Shown here piece by piece: positions 1 to 6,700 of a stretch of 13,553 bases of DNA (the stretch's first letter is position 1; each line of letters begins with the position of its first letter). The notes beneath the pieces are model-generated. The model saw only the letters and a program-made list of their open reading frames with translations, made no database searches and was not told where the DNA came from. Origin of the DNA: Candidatus Bathyarchaeum sp. (GTDB lineage: Archaea > Thermoproteota > Bathyarchaeia > Bathyarchaeales > Bathyarchaeaceae); the NCBI GenBank assembly GCA_003096235.1, contig PIXT01000059.1, positions 1 to 13,553 of the forward strand, written 5' to 3'. The translations under genes and the position numbers were made by a program.

Positions 1-6
1 ACCTCC
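1..6 (-). promoter_or_regulatory. Strong Shine-Dalgarno read on the minus strand; suggests a divergent gene just off the left edge
   Basis: The first six bases read GGAGGT on the minus strand, a consensus SD. No minus-strand start codon follows inside the window, so a divergent gene would begin within about 10 bases beyond the left edge. A TTTAATG element at about 30-36 on the minus strand could be its TATA box. This is inference from one short motif. Confidence 0.35.
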
Positions 7-17
7 TCTCCGTAGTG

Positions 18-60
18 TTAATATTCATGGAACATTAAACATAACAACGTTCTTAGGAGA
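18..60 (+). promoter_or_regulatory. Candidate promoter and SD for the permease operon
   Basis: An AT-rich TTAATATT element at 18-25 lies about 45 bp upstream of the first start, a suitable distance for an archaeal TATA box followed by a short leader. AGGAGA at 55-60 is a clear SD, 7 nt before TTG 68 and 10 nt before GTG 71. Confidence 0.4.
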
Positions 61-67
61 TAGATGA

Positions 68-610
68 TTGGTGGGAAAGCCTATTGGTGAAGAGATTCGT
101 AACCGATTTCCTCGGTTAACGATGAGTCTTGTGATGGCTGTTATTTTTTATTTGATAAACATTATTGTTCCACCTTTGATGGGCGATATAGTCCTTCCTG
201 GAGTCAACGTTAACGTTGATATGCTTGTGGGGACTATTGCGTTGATTTTTACAGCAATTTTTTTGATACGTGCATTGTCTGATGGTTTAGTGTTGAGTGA
301 TATTTTGACCGATATTTTTGTAAAGAGGTTAGGCATAAAAGAAGAGCGATCTCCTAGAAGAGCTGCCAGAGACACAATCTACATTATAGTGATAATTCTG
401 ATTACAACTGCTCTTTATCCGGTCATAAACACTTTGGAGCCAAGTGTCAGAGACCCCATGTCGATGGGTACTACGTATGTTGCTCTCGGAATTATTCTTA
501 TACTGATATATGATATTGGAAGAATCCTTTATCGTATAGTCGAACGGAAAGCCGAATCTATGGCAGACGGTTTCGCCAAAATGACTGACCGAATGAAAAA
601 CAGGGAGTAA
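68..610 (+). CDS. Four-helix integral membrane protein of unknown function, first gene of the permease operon
   Basis: I do not recognise the family. The 180-residue product has four hydrophobic segments at about residues 17-37, 48-70, 102-121 and 132-155. The loop between helices 2 and 3 is rich in Lys/Arg (around residues 85-101) and the C-terminal tail (156-180) is charged. By the positive-inside rule both the loop and the tail should be cytoplasmic, which also puts the N-terminus inside. The start is TTG 68 (or GTG 71), placed by the AGGAGA SD at 55-60; the ATG at 64 is out of frame and closes quickly. The stop is one base from the permease ATG, so the two are almost surely co-transcribed and translationally coupled. 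That suggests an accessory or regulatory subunit of the permease, but no motif shows a mechanism. Confidence 0.85.
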   Translation: MVGKPIGEEIRNRFPRLTMSLVMAVIFYLINIIVPPLMGDIVLPGVNVNVDMLVGTIALIFTAIFLIRALSDGLVLSDILTDIFVKRLGIKEERSPRRAARDTIYIIVIILITTALYPVINTLEPSVRDPMSMGTTYVALGIILILIYDIGRILYRIVERKAESMADGFAKMTDRMKNRE

Positions 611-611
611 A

Positions 612-1883
612 ATGGACGAAGTTCAAATAATTTTCATTCTCGTTTACGTGTTAACTATCCTTTTGTCTGCCACTAAAGTCGTTCCCATGTCAGTCGCTGC
701 TATGATTGGAGCACTGCTTACTGCTTGGTTTGGTCTCTTGTATGAAGTGTTTGAATATGGCGAAGCTTTTGCTTTCATTGACATGGACCTGATCTTTTTG
801 TTACTAGGTGTTATGATTGTGGTTGAAGTAGCTGAGAGAAGCGGTCTGTTTCGTTTCGGAGCTTTGTATGCCGTCAAGCTTTCGGGTGGAAATCCTAATC
901 TGCTTTTTGTTTCCGTTTGTGTTATCGCTGCCACTGTTTCAATGTTTCTTAGTGACCCAACTGCGATGCTGCTTATCGCCGCTGCAATGGCAACTATAAC
1001 CAAGCTGTTACGTTACGACCCCGTGCCATACTTCATTTCTGCTATGATAATGATCAATCTAGGAGGAACAAGCACTTTGATAGGCTCTGTTTCTAACATG
1101 ATAATTGGTCTTGAAGCGGGAATAAACTTCACTTCATTTATTGGATACCTTGGTGTTTGCGAAATTGCTCTTTGGGGCTTAACCATTTTCGCATTATATA
1201 TGATCTTCAGAAAAAGGCTTGGAGAAAGAAAACCGCTACCTGAATATAATCCTTGGGAGAGCGTGGAAAACAAAACTCTCTTTTATCGTTCCATCTTGAT
1301 CCTTGCATTGTTGATAGTGCTCTTTTTGGCGCTAGACAATCTTGGAGTTGGAGCAGAAGCTGTTGCATTGGGTTGTGCCATTGTCGCTTTGGCTGTGAGT
1401 GGCTCGGACCCCGCAGAGATTTTCAAAAAACTGGACTGGGAAACAATATTCTTTATTTCAGGCTTCATGTTCGTGGTTGGGGGTCTAGAAAGCACGAGAC
1501 TGTTAGCAGACATATCAACGCAGCTTTTCCAAACGGTTGGTCAAACCCAGTTAAGTGCATCAATGGCAACTTTGTGGTTTAGCGGTCTTTCGAGCAGTGC
1601 AGTAAGTAACATCGCGATTGCCCTAACTTTTTCCCCGTTAATTGGTGGAGTTGCCGGATTAGGTACACCCGCCGTGTGGTCAGCGCTGATTCTTGGGACT
1701 AATCTGGGAGGTGCTACTACTCCTTTAAGCGGTGCTGTAACAATGATGGGTGTAGGTGCCCTCAAGCGAGAGGGTATATCTTTGAGTTTCACTGAGTTCA
1801 CAAAAGTGGGTATAATTACGTCTCTTATTCAGTTAGGCTTTGCAAGCTTTTATTTAATTATACGCTTCAATTTATGGGTGTGA
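612..1883 (+). CDS. ArsB/NhaD/P-protein-type permease (ion transporter superfamily, CitMHS-like)
   Basis: The 423-residue polytopic protein (about 10-12 helices) shows the two-fold repeat of the ion transporter superfamily. In the first half, residues 109-126 (containing FLSDPTAMLL) and 149-166 (NLGGTSTLIGSVSNMIIG) match the re-entrant-loop and GG-T-LIG-xxN motifs of ArsB, NhaD and P-permeases. In the second half, 275-292 (DWETIFFISGFMFVVGG), 325-336 and 362-385 (GTNLGGATTPLSGAV region) are the equivalents. A charged cytoplasmic loop (about 199-222) separates the halves. Family members exchange Na+/H+ or move arsenite or other anions; the substrate cannot be read here. The usual Asp-Asn pair of the first re-entrant loop reads Ser-Asp, and the usual DPPN after GGTATLIG reads SVSN, so this is not a standard NhaD or ArsB. 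The SD GGGAG at 602-606 lies in the end of the preceding gene. Confidence 0.9.
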   Translation: MDEVQIIFILVYVLTILLSATKVVPMSVAAMIGALLTAWFGLLYEVFEYGEAFAFIDMDLIFLLLGVMIVVEVAERSGLFRFGALYAVKLSGGNPNLLFVSVCVIAATVSMFLSDPTAMLLIAAAMATITKLLRYDPVPYFISAMIMINLGGTSTLIGSVSNMIIGLEAGINFTSFIGYLGVCEIALWGLTIFALYMIFRKRLGERKPLPEYNPWESVENKTLFYRSILILALLIVLFLALDNLGVGAEAVALGCAIVALAVSGSDPAEIFKKLDWETIFFISGFMFVVGGLESTRLLADISTQLFQTVGQTQLSASMATLWFSGLSSSAVSNIAIALTFSPLIGGVAGLGTPAVWSALILGTNLGGATTPLSGAVTMMGVGALKREGISLSFTEFTKVGIITSLIQLGFASFYLIIRFNLWV

Positions 1884-2134
1884 ATAATTTGGTTAAAAAA
1901 TGGATTGAACCTAGAGACATCAAACCAGAATCAGATTATGAAGAAGCTAAAAGAAAGTTTGAGATGGCTATGGGAAAACCGTTCATTACGCTGCGATTGG
2001 AGATTCCAACAGGGTTCGAAAGCTTCGGCAACGAATTTCGTAAACTTGAAACTGATCCGCAGTTCCATGAAGAAGTTAAAGATCTAATCAAAAAGCGTCT
2101 CCTGCTTGATTCACGTGGCAAAAAGAGCTCCTGA
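1874..2134 (+). CDS. Small soluble protein of unknown function, third gene of the permease operon
   Basis: The 86-residue product is charged, has no membrane segment and is predicted cytosolic. It opens with a basic stretch, then an acidic/basic helix (about residues 20-33), a short hydrophobic strand (ITLRLEIPTGF, around 38-48) and a C-terminal helical region ending in Lys/Ser. ATG 1874 overlaps the permease end by 10 bases. GTG 1880 is an alternative start that would give the common 4-base GTGA overlap with the TGA at 1881-1883. Neither has a visible SD, so translation is probably coupled to the permease. The family is not recognised. The overlap and shared strand suggest a cytoplasmic partner of the permease, by inference only. 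Confidence 0.7.
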   Translation: MGVNNLVKKWIEPRDIKPESDYEEAKRKFEMAMGKPFITLRLEIPTGFESFGNEFRKLETDPQFHEEVKDLIKKRLLLDSRGKKSS

Positions 2135-2154
2135 TCCTTATCGGTATTCCATGG

Positions 2155-2192
2155 CTTTGTTTTTTCTGATTCAATACGTTAGCGTTTTTTCG
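2155..2192 (+). terminator. T-rich termination region of the permease operon
   Basis: Two runs of six or more T (about 2158-2165 and 2184-2189) follow within 60 bases of the last stop codon. T-runs on the non-template strand are the usual archaeal termination signal. Confidence 0.5.
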
Positions 2193-2220
2193 TAACTTTC
2201 TTACGATGAGTATTTCTTCT

Positions 2221-2269
2221 TTTAGCAGAACTCCATAACTGTTTAGTTGATGATACCTGCTCTGCTAAA
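2221..2269. repeat. Perfect 9-bp inverted repeat between convergent genes
   Basis: TTTAGCAGA at 2221-2229 is the exact reverse complement of TCTGCTAAA at 2261-2269, with a 31-base spacer. A second, mutually exclusive pairing exists between GTTTAG (2241-2246) and CTAAAC (2265-2270). The element sits between the converging permease operon and zinc-ribbon gene and may form a 3'-end hairpin in both transcripts. Confidence 0.55.
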
Positions 2270-2294
2270 CTGGATGGATTTTTATCTGCTGTTG

Positions 2295-2696
2295 TTAGCT
2301 TTCGTCTAACATCTCTTTTAGTGATTCAACTTCTTCTCTCAGTGAAGCTATCTCTTCTTCCAGAGTGCTAGCCTTTGTTTCTCCTGCTCTCTTGAGTTCT
2401 TCTATTTCTTCCAGAAGTTCGATTCTCTCGTTTTTCAGTTTCTCGATTTTTTCTTTTAAGTCTCCCATCATCTGTGAAAGCCCTCTTTCAATTCCTTTAA
2501 TTTCCTCAATTGTGCCTTTAAGATTTCCTTCTTTCTTTTTTCCTAAAACTTTCAGGAATCTTTTTTCGCATTCGGGGCACATAAAAAATCCTAACGTGAG
2601 TTTGAATTGTTTACCTGTTTTGCTGGAGCCGTCTATCATGGACCACTTTTTGGCTGGGTATTCTACATTGATTCCGCATCTGGGGCAAACTGACAC
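2295..2696 (-). CDS. Zinc-ribbon protein with C-terminal coiled coil
   Basis: Starting at GTG 2696 the product has 133 residues. The N-terminal third carries one zinc ribbon, with knuckles CPRC near residue 4 and CPEC near residue 40. From about residue 60 to the end it is a long, strongly charged heptad-like helix (many Glu, Lys, Leu; no Pro), typical of a coiled coil. I do not recognise a named family; a ribbon plus coiled coil suggests a protein- or nucleic-acid-binding homo-oligomer in the cytosol. TTG 2702 could also start the frame, but it directly abuts the GAGG SD (2704-2707), whereas GTG 2696 is 7 nt from it and is preferred. The gene is transcribed toward the permease operon and away from the microprotein operon. 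A weak GTTAG/CTAAC hairpin overlaps the stop codon. Confidence 0.8.
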   Translation of the reverse strand: MSVCPRCGINVEYPAKKWSMIDGSSKTGKQFKLTLGFFMCPECEKRFLKVLGKKKEGNLKGTIEEIKGIERGLSQMMGDLKEKIEKLKNERIELLEEIEELKRAGETKASTLEEEIASLREEVESLKEMLDES

Positions 2697-2852
2697 CTGC
2701 AATCCTCAATACTAATTGAATGTATTCATTAAAATGTTTTTTAGAGTTCCATTTTTTGCTTTGTTGCGTTGCGGTTGTTGTTTGGTGTGGTAACAAACAC
2801 TCGTTCAACTTTACACTCCTTTTATAGAACACTTGTTCACTTTTCCATAATT

Positions 2853-2860
2853 TTTATATA
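2853..2860 (+). promoter_or_regulatory. TATA-like box of the microprotein/zinc-ribbon/AsnB-like operon
   Basis: TTTATATA at 2853-2860 lies about 50 bp upstream of the GTG start at 2907. That spacing fits a transcription start near 2883 and a leader of about 24 nt carrying the SD GGTGGTGA (2893-2900). Confidence 0.55.
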
Positions 2861-2906
2861 TGACCTTCTAATGTTATTGTGTTTAGTTGAATGGTGGTGA
2901 AGATAG

Positions 2907-3008
2907 GTGAAACCAAAAAACACTAAAAAACACAAAAGCAAACAAGAAGTAAAACTAGTCTATACGCACATGGAAATAAACGAACCCTGGTACTTCACCC
3001 ACATCTGA
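2907..3008 (+). CDS. Putative 33-residue basic microprotein
   Basis: This short frame starts at GTG 2907 and ends at TGA 3006-3008. The N-terminal half is lysine-rich (MKPKNTKKHKSKQEVK); the C-terminal half is neutral and aromatic (YTHMEINEPWYFTHI). No membrane segment or cysteine is present. Support for its being real: a TATA-like box at the expected distance, an SD-like GGTGGTGA with 6-nt spacing to GTG 2907, and a start 35 bp ahead of the next gene on the same strand. A competing 11-codon frame opens at ATG 2891 and stops at TAA. The family is not recognised. It could be a small partner of the downstream zinc-ribbon or AsnB-like proteins, or a leader peptide. Confidence 0.5.
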   Translation: MKPKNTKKHKSKQEVKLVYTHMEINEPWYFTHI

Positions 3009-3043
3009 GGACAGTTTGAGTAAACAACTTGGAGATTTAGATC

Positions 3044-3274
3044 ATGAAAGCTGAATGTTGTATGGAAAGCAGCAGACAAGTAAATAAATGCATGGAAAAC
3101 GAAACAAAATGCATGATATGCGGAAACACTGTTTTCAGAGTCGGTAGAATCACACCAGAACTCGTTATGCTAACATGCGAAAAATGCGGAGAACCCCACA
3201 TGATAGGCGCCAACTCGGATCAAACTGAGATTCACCTGACCTTCTGGAGTTCAGAAACAGCAGACGTTGAATAA
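3044..3274 (+). CDS. Small zinc-ribbon protein
   Basis: The 76-residue protein has one zinc ribbon built from CMIC (residues 23-26) and CEKC (45-48), with a beta-strand-rich stretch between them. Extra Cys residues lie at positions 5, 6 and 16. The C-terminus is acidic. It starts at ATG 3044 with SD GGAG (3031-3034) 9 nt upstream. It sits 35 bp after the microprotein and 41 bp before the AsnB-like gene on the same strand, so an operon is likely. No named family is recognised. A single ribbon of this size usually binds nucleic acid or a protein partner; the neighbouring PP-loop enzyme also carries a ribbon. Confidence 0.8.
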   Translation: MKAECCMESSRQVNKCMENETKCMICGNTVFRVGRITPELVMLTCEKCGEPHMIGANSDQTEIHLTFWSSETADVE

Positions 3275-3315
3275 AAGAACTTCACTGTCAAAAATTATAA
3301 TGGAGAAAAAATGAA

Positions 3316-4281
3316 ATGGAACCAGCTAAACTATTGCCTGAGGCTCGAGCTTTAGTCAATAAAGTTGTTCAGAGAAACATGGCTGAAGGCATTATGTTTT
3401 CAGCTGGAACCGACACAAGCATAATCGCCTATGAAGCAGTAAAACATAACCCTGACCTGAAAGCTTTGACTGTTTCTTTCAAACAGGGAAAACCAAAAGA
3501 CACCAAATACGTTAAGACAATGGTGGATTTTCTTAAACTCAATCACGAATTCCACGTATTTGACGCTGATGACGCAGTTAATGCCGCACAAAAGGTCGTA
3601 GAAGTCCTCAAACTCTTTGATCCTATGGAAGTCAGAAACAGTGTTCCAGCCTATATTGGGCTAACTGTAGCAAAACAAAAAGGCATCAAAAGTATTCTCA
3701 CTGGAGATGCCTTAGACGAACTTTTTGGATATCCGTGGCAATTCCACTTGCCCGAAACAGAATTCGCTCAAGCACTCTCTGATATTTGGGGAGAAATGAC
3801 TTTCTCTTCGATACCAATGGGGAACTCTGTTGGCGTAACAATAAAACCTCCATATTTGGATCCTTTGTTCATGGATTACGCAAAAAAACTTCCCGTTAAC
3901 CTGAAAGTAAACTTTGAAAACGGCATACAATACGGTAAATGGATACTCCGCAAAGCATATGCGGAACTAATTCCAAAAGAAGTAATTTGGCGATCAAAAG
4001 CGCCCCTAGAACAAGGAACCGGAACATGGGTTCTACCAGATTACTTTAACAAGGAAATCTCAACCACAGATTTTGAAGAAAAAAAGAAACTTTACCTTGA
4101 CGAAGATGATGTAATACTAACCTCCAAGGAACAGCTAGTCTACTACGAAATCTTCAGAAAACGCTTCGGAAAACCCTCCCAAGTCTATAATGACCCTGAC
4201 GGAAAGCAGTGCCCCAACTGCAAAGGGTACACTAAAACAAAAATTGGTTTCTGCAGAGTTTGCGGAACATACCCCATATGA
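3316..4281 (+). CDS. Stand-alone asparagine-synthetase (AsnB C-terminal) domain protein with C-terminal zinc ribbon
   Basis: The 321-residue protein is the PP-loop ATP-pyrophosphatase half of asparagine synthetase B without the N-terminal glutaminase domain. Visible motifs are the PP-loop SAGTDTS (29-35, family form SGGxDSS), TGDALDELFG (129-138, family form SGDGADELFGGY), PYLDPLF (179-185), LRKAYAELIP (211-220) and RSKAPLEQGTG (226-236). The last 25 residues add a zinc ribbon with CPNC (299-302) and CRVC (313-316), which classical AsnB lacks. The adenylation core looks intact, so it may make an acyl-adenylate and amidate it with free ammonia or with ammonia from a partner. The ribbon raises the alternative of an RNA or protein substrate, as in other ribbon-bearing PP-loop enzymes. 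The start is ATG 3316, with SD GGAG (3302-3305); the ATG at 3311 is out of frame. Without the glutaminase half, calling it AsnB would overstate the evidence. Confidence 0.88.
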   Translation: MEPAKLLPEARALVNKVVQRNMAEGIMFSAGTDTSIIAYEAVKHNPDLKALTVSFKQGKPKDTKYVKTMVDFLKLNHEFHVFDADDAVNAAQKVVEVLKLFDPMEVRNSVPAYIGLTVAKQKGIKSILTGDALDELFGYPWQFHLPETEFAQALSDIWGEMTFSSIPMGNSVGVTIKPPYLDPLFMDYAKKLPVNLKVNFENGIQYGKWILRKAYAELIPKEVIWRSKAPLEQGTGTWVLPDYFNKEISTTDFEEKKKLYLDEDDVILTSKEQLVYYEIFRKRFGKPSQVYNDPDGKQCPNCKGYTKTKIGFCRVCGTYPI

Positions 4282-4352
4282 CAAACGTCTATGTTCTGTA
4301 TTGCATCCGCTAACCAACCAAAACTATTTGTTCTCCAAAAACTTGCCGCACA

Positions 4353-4368
4353 TATTAGTATGCTAATA
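4353..4368. repeat. Short hairpin between convergent genes
   Basis: TATTAG at 4353-4358 and CTAATA at 4363-4368 form a 6-bp stem with a TATG loop. The hairpin is weak and AT-rich. With the T-run at about 4391-4396 and, on the minus strand, the T-run from 4401-4406, it marks the shared 3' region of the AsnB-like and NUDIX genes. I see no gene in 4282-4429. Confidence 0.35.
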
Positions 4369-4429
4369 GCAGATTATTGTTGAAAAATAGGTTTTTCGAG
4401 AAAAAATTGCACGCACAAAAGAGATTCTG

Positions 4430-4981
4430 CTAAGTAGTCTTTGTTTCTTGTTTTAGTAGCAGGAATTTTTGCAGGGCAATTATAGTTGGGGCGTGAGTTA
4501 TTTTGCCTGTGTTTAGCATCTGTTTTATGTCTTGGACAGGCACATGTTTTACGGTGATTTGTTCTGTTTCTTCTAAGCTTTGGGTTCCATTTTTCAGATC
4601 TTTAGCAAGAAACAAATGAGCCTGTTGAGTGCTTCTTGACAACGGATGAAAACTTCCCATGCTCACAAGCTGCCCCGCGGTGTACCCAGTTTCTTCTAAA
4701 AGTTCACGAAAAGCACTCTCTTTGGGGGTTTCTCCAGCTTCAATGTGTCCGCTTGGAATTTCAAGGCTTAAACAGTTTCGCGGATACCGCAAAATCTCAA
4801 TCATGGCAATGTTATTTTCGCTTAAGGGCAAAACAGACACGAAATCTCGTAATTCAATTTTTGTGTACTCTATTTCTTTGCCGCTGGGCAAAATTACATC
4901 ATCATCGAAGACGGATACAAACTCTGACTGATATAGAAGCTTTGTGTCAACCAGTTTCCACTTTTCCAACAGCTTCAACAT
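4430..4981 (-). CDS. NUDIX hydrolase, ADP-ribose pyrophosphatase-like
   Basis: From ATG 4981 the product has 183 residues. The complete Nudix box (Gx5Ex7REUxEExGU) is present: G78, E84, R92-E93, E96-E97, G99. It is preceded by LEIPSGHIEAGE and followed by FHPLSRSTQQAHLFLA, the layout of ADP-ribose and ADP-sugar pyrophosphatases, which cleave ADP-ribose to AMP and ribose-5-phosphate with Mg2+ held by the REUxEE glutamates. An upstream in-frame start at 5074 would add 31 residues but would overlap the divergent carboxypeptidase gene and its promoter. ATG 4981 lies 33 bp from the TATA element at 5011-5018 and has no SD, which fits a leaderless or very short-leader mRNA. The exact substrate is not fixed by the box alone. 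Confidence 0.9.
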   Translation of the reverse strand: MLKLLEKWKLVDTKLLYQSEFVSVFDDDVILPSGKEIEYTKIELRDFVSVLPLSENNIAMIEILRYPRNCLSLEIPSGHIEAGETPKESAFRELLEETGYTAGQLVSMGSFHPLSRSTQQAHLFLAKDLKNGTQSLEETEQITVKHVPVQDIKQMLNTGKITHAPTIIALQKFLLLKQETKTT

Positions 4982-5010
4982 CCATTGCACATGTAAACTG
5001 AAAGAAGAGA

Positions 5011-5018
5011 TATTAAAA
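5011..5018. promoter_or_regulatory. Shared divergent TATA element (NUDIX / M32 carboxypeptidase)
   Basis: TATTAAAA on plus reads TTTTAATA on minus, so the element is TATA-like in both directions. Its centre is 48 bp before the plus-strand ATG 5062 and 33 bp before the minus-strand ATG 4981. It is the only good TATA candidate in the 80 bp between the two starts. Confidence 0.5.
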
Positions 5019-5061
5019 GGTGATTCCACGCCAATACAGGATGTTGAGAAGGCGGCTATAG

Positions 5062-6597
5062 ATGACCAAAACAATCATTTCAAGTTACAACAGGCTGCTA
5101 GAAAAAACCAAGGACATAACTACTCTTGGGTCAGCAACTGCGATTCTCCACTGGGACATGGAGACAAAGATGCCTCCAAAAGGAATCAAAATGCGAAGCC
5201 TACAATTAGCTATGCTTAGCAAAATTGGACATAAAATGAGCACAGATCCTGAGATTGGACATTTACTAAAACAAATAATGAATCACCCAGACTACAGCAG
5301 CTTGGATTTGGTTCATAAAAGGAACATTTACTTGATAAAAAAGGGCTACGACGAGCAAACAAAGCTGCCTGAAGAGCTTGTAGTTGAAACCTCAAAACAA
5401 AAAGCCATAACAATTGACGCATGGAAAAAAGCCAAAGCATCCAAAGACTTTGCGAAATTTAAGCCTGAACTCGAGAAACTCTTTGAGTTGAAGAAGCGGG
5501 CAGCTGAGATTTTGATGGAAGTCAAACAAACCGCTACATCATATGATGCTTTGGTAGATATTTTTGAACCTAAAACGAGCTCTGAAACCATCAGCAAGGT
5601 CTTCAAAGAACTAAGAGAAGGCTTAGTCTCAATTTTAGGCAAATGTGAAGCCTCCACAAAACAACCTGATGCCTCACTTATTGAACGCCAAGTTCCGGTT
5701 GAAACGCAACAGAAAATCGGTAAGGCGCTTGCTGAATTCATCGGCTACGACGTAACATCAGCTACGTCTGGAGGTAGAATCGACAAAACAGAGCATCCAT
5801 TTACTACAGGTTACTATGATGATGTTCGGATAACAACACACTATTACCCAAACAGGTTTGCATCATCTGTATTCTCTATTCTGCACGAAGGAGGACACGC
5901 CCTATACGAACAGAACCTGAAACCAGAATGGATGTTTCAGCCCGTAGGAGACGCATGTTCAATGGGGTTCCACGAGTCCCAGTCCCGCTTCGTAGAAAAC
6001 ATCATAGGACGATCCCCCGAATTCTGGACCAGCTTTTTGCCAACACTAAAAAAACTCACAGGCAACGTGCTCTATGATGTAGACTTGAATGACTTTGTTT
6101 TTGCCATTAATCATGTTCAGCCCTCAAAGATTCGAGTTGAAGCAGACGAAGTCACTTACGGTCTCCACGTTATAATACGGTTTAACATCGAAAGAGACCT
6201 GTTCGCAGACAAAATCTCAATCGATGAGCTTCCGCAGGTCTGGAATGAAAACTACAATAAGTATCTAGGCGTAACCATCGAAAACGACTCTGAAGGCGTG
6301 ATGCAAGACACACACTGGGCAAGCGGATTATACGGCTACTTTCCAAGCTACGCACTCGGAAACATCTACAGCGGACAAATATTGGAATGCATGGATGAGC
6401 AACTTCAGGGATGGCGTGACCAAATAGTTATGGGCGAGTTTGGACAAGTGAAACAGTGGTTAATCAAGAACGTTCACAGCCACGGAAACTTGTACAGCCC
6501 ACAAGACCTCATCAAGTTAATTACAGGAAAAGAACTTACGGTTAAACCATTCATCGATTACCTGCACAAAAAATATTCACAGCTTTACCAATTCTAG
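5062..6597 (+). CDS. M32-family metallocarboxypeptidase (thermostable carboxypeptidase 1 type)
   Basis: The 511-residue protein is a full-length peptidase family M32 member (usual length about 500). It removes C-terminal amino acids from peptides using one bound divalent metal in a deep, mostly helical cleft, and is cytosolic (no signal peptide). The catalytic HEGGH lies at residues 275-279 (HExxH, E276 the general base), with the third-ligand helix HESQSR at 304-309. Other family signatures are GSATAILHWDMETKMPP near the N-terminus, DVRITTHYYPN just before the active site, and DTHWASGLYGYFPSYALGN near residues 415-435. All expected catalytic residues are present. The start ATG 5062 has an AAGG-type SD about 9 nt upstream. 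It is divergently transcribed from the NUDIX gene; the pairing need not mean a shared pathway. Confidence 0.95.
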   Translation: MTKTIISSYNRLLEKTKDITTLGSATAILHWDMETKMPPKGIKMRSLQLAMLSKIGHKMSTDPEIGHLLKQIMNHPDYSSLDLVHKRNIYLIKKGYDEQTKLPEELVVETSKQKAITIDAWKKAKASKDFAKFKPELEKLFELKKRAAEILMEVKQTATSYDALVDIFEPKTSSETISKVFKELREGLVSILGKCEASTKQPDASLIERQVPVETQQKIGKALAEFIGYDVTSATSGGRIDKTEHPFTTGYYDDVRITTHYYPNRFASSVFSILHEGGHALYEQNLKPEWMFQPVGDACSMGFHESQSRFVENIIGRSPEFWTSFLPTLKKLTGNVLYDVDLNDFVFAINHVQPSKIRVEADEVTYGLHVIIRFNIERDLFADKISIDELPQVWNENYNKYLGVTIENDSEGVMQDTHWASGLYGYFPSYALGNIYSGQILECMDEQLQGWRDQIVMGEFGQVKQWLIKNVHSHGNLYSPQDLIKLITGKELTVKPFIDYLHKKYSQLYQF

Positions 6598-6700
6598 TCT
6601 AAACCAGATTGTTTGACCCTTTTTTAGCTGTGCACAAAAGCTCACTAAGGGGCTAATCAAAGCATGGCAACAAGCAAAAATATCGGTTCGCACAATAAGG

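Noticed and set aside
1253..1582. 109-codon plus-strand frame inside the permease gene
   Set aside because: It overlaps strongly conserved permease helices in another frame and its composition is not protein-like.
2365..2715. 116-codon plus-strand frame opposite the zinc-ribbon/coiled-coil gene
   Set aside because: It is Ser/Phe/Leu-rich, as expected from reading a Glu/Lys-rich coiled coil backwards, and the minus-strand product has clear zinc knuckles and an SD.
2611..2832. 73-codon minus-strand frame upstream of the zinc-ribbon gene
   Set aside because: It runs into the zinc-ribbon gene in a different frame, lacks an SD and reads as low-complexity sequence.
3291..3300. AAAATTATAA as a separate promoter for the AsnB-like gene
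   Set aside because: The predicted transcription start would fall inside the gene, so read-through from the upstream genes is more likely.
4636..5001. Plus-strand frames opposite the NUDIX gene
   Set aside because: The minus strand encodes an intact Nudix box here; the plus frames show no motif or SD.
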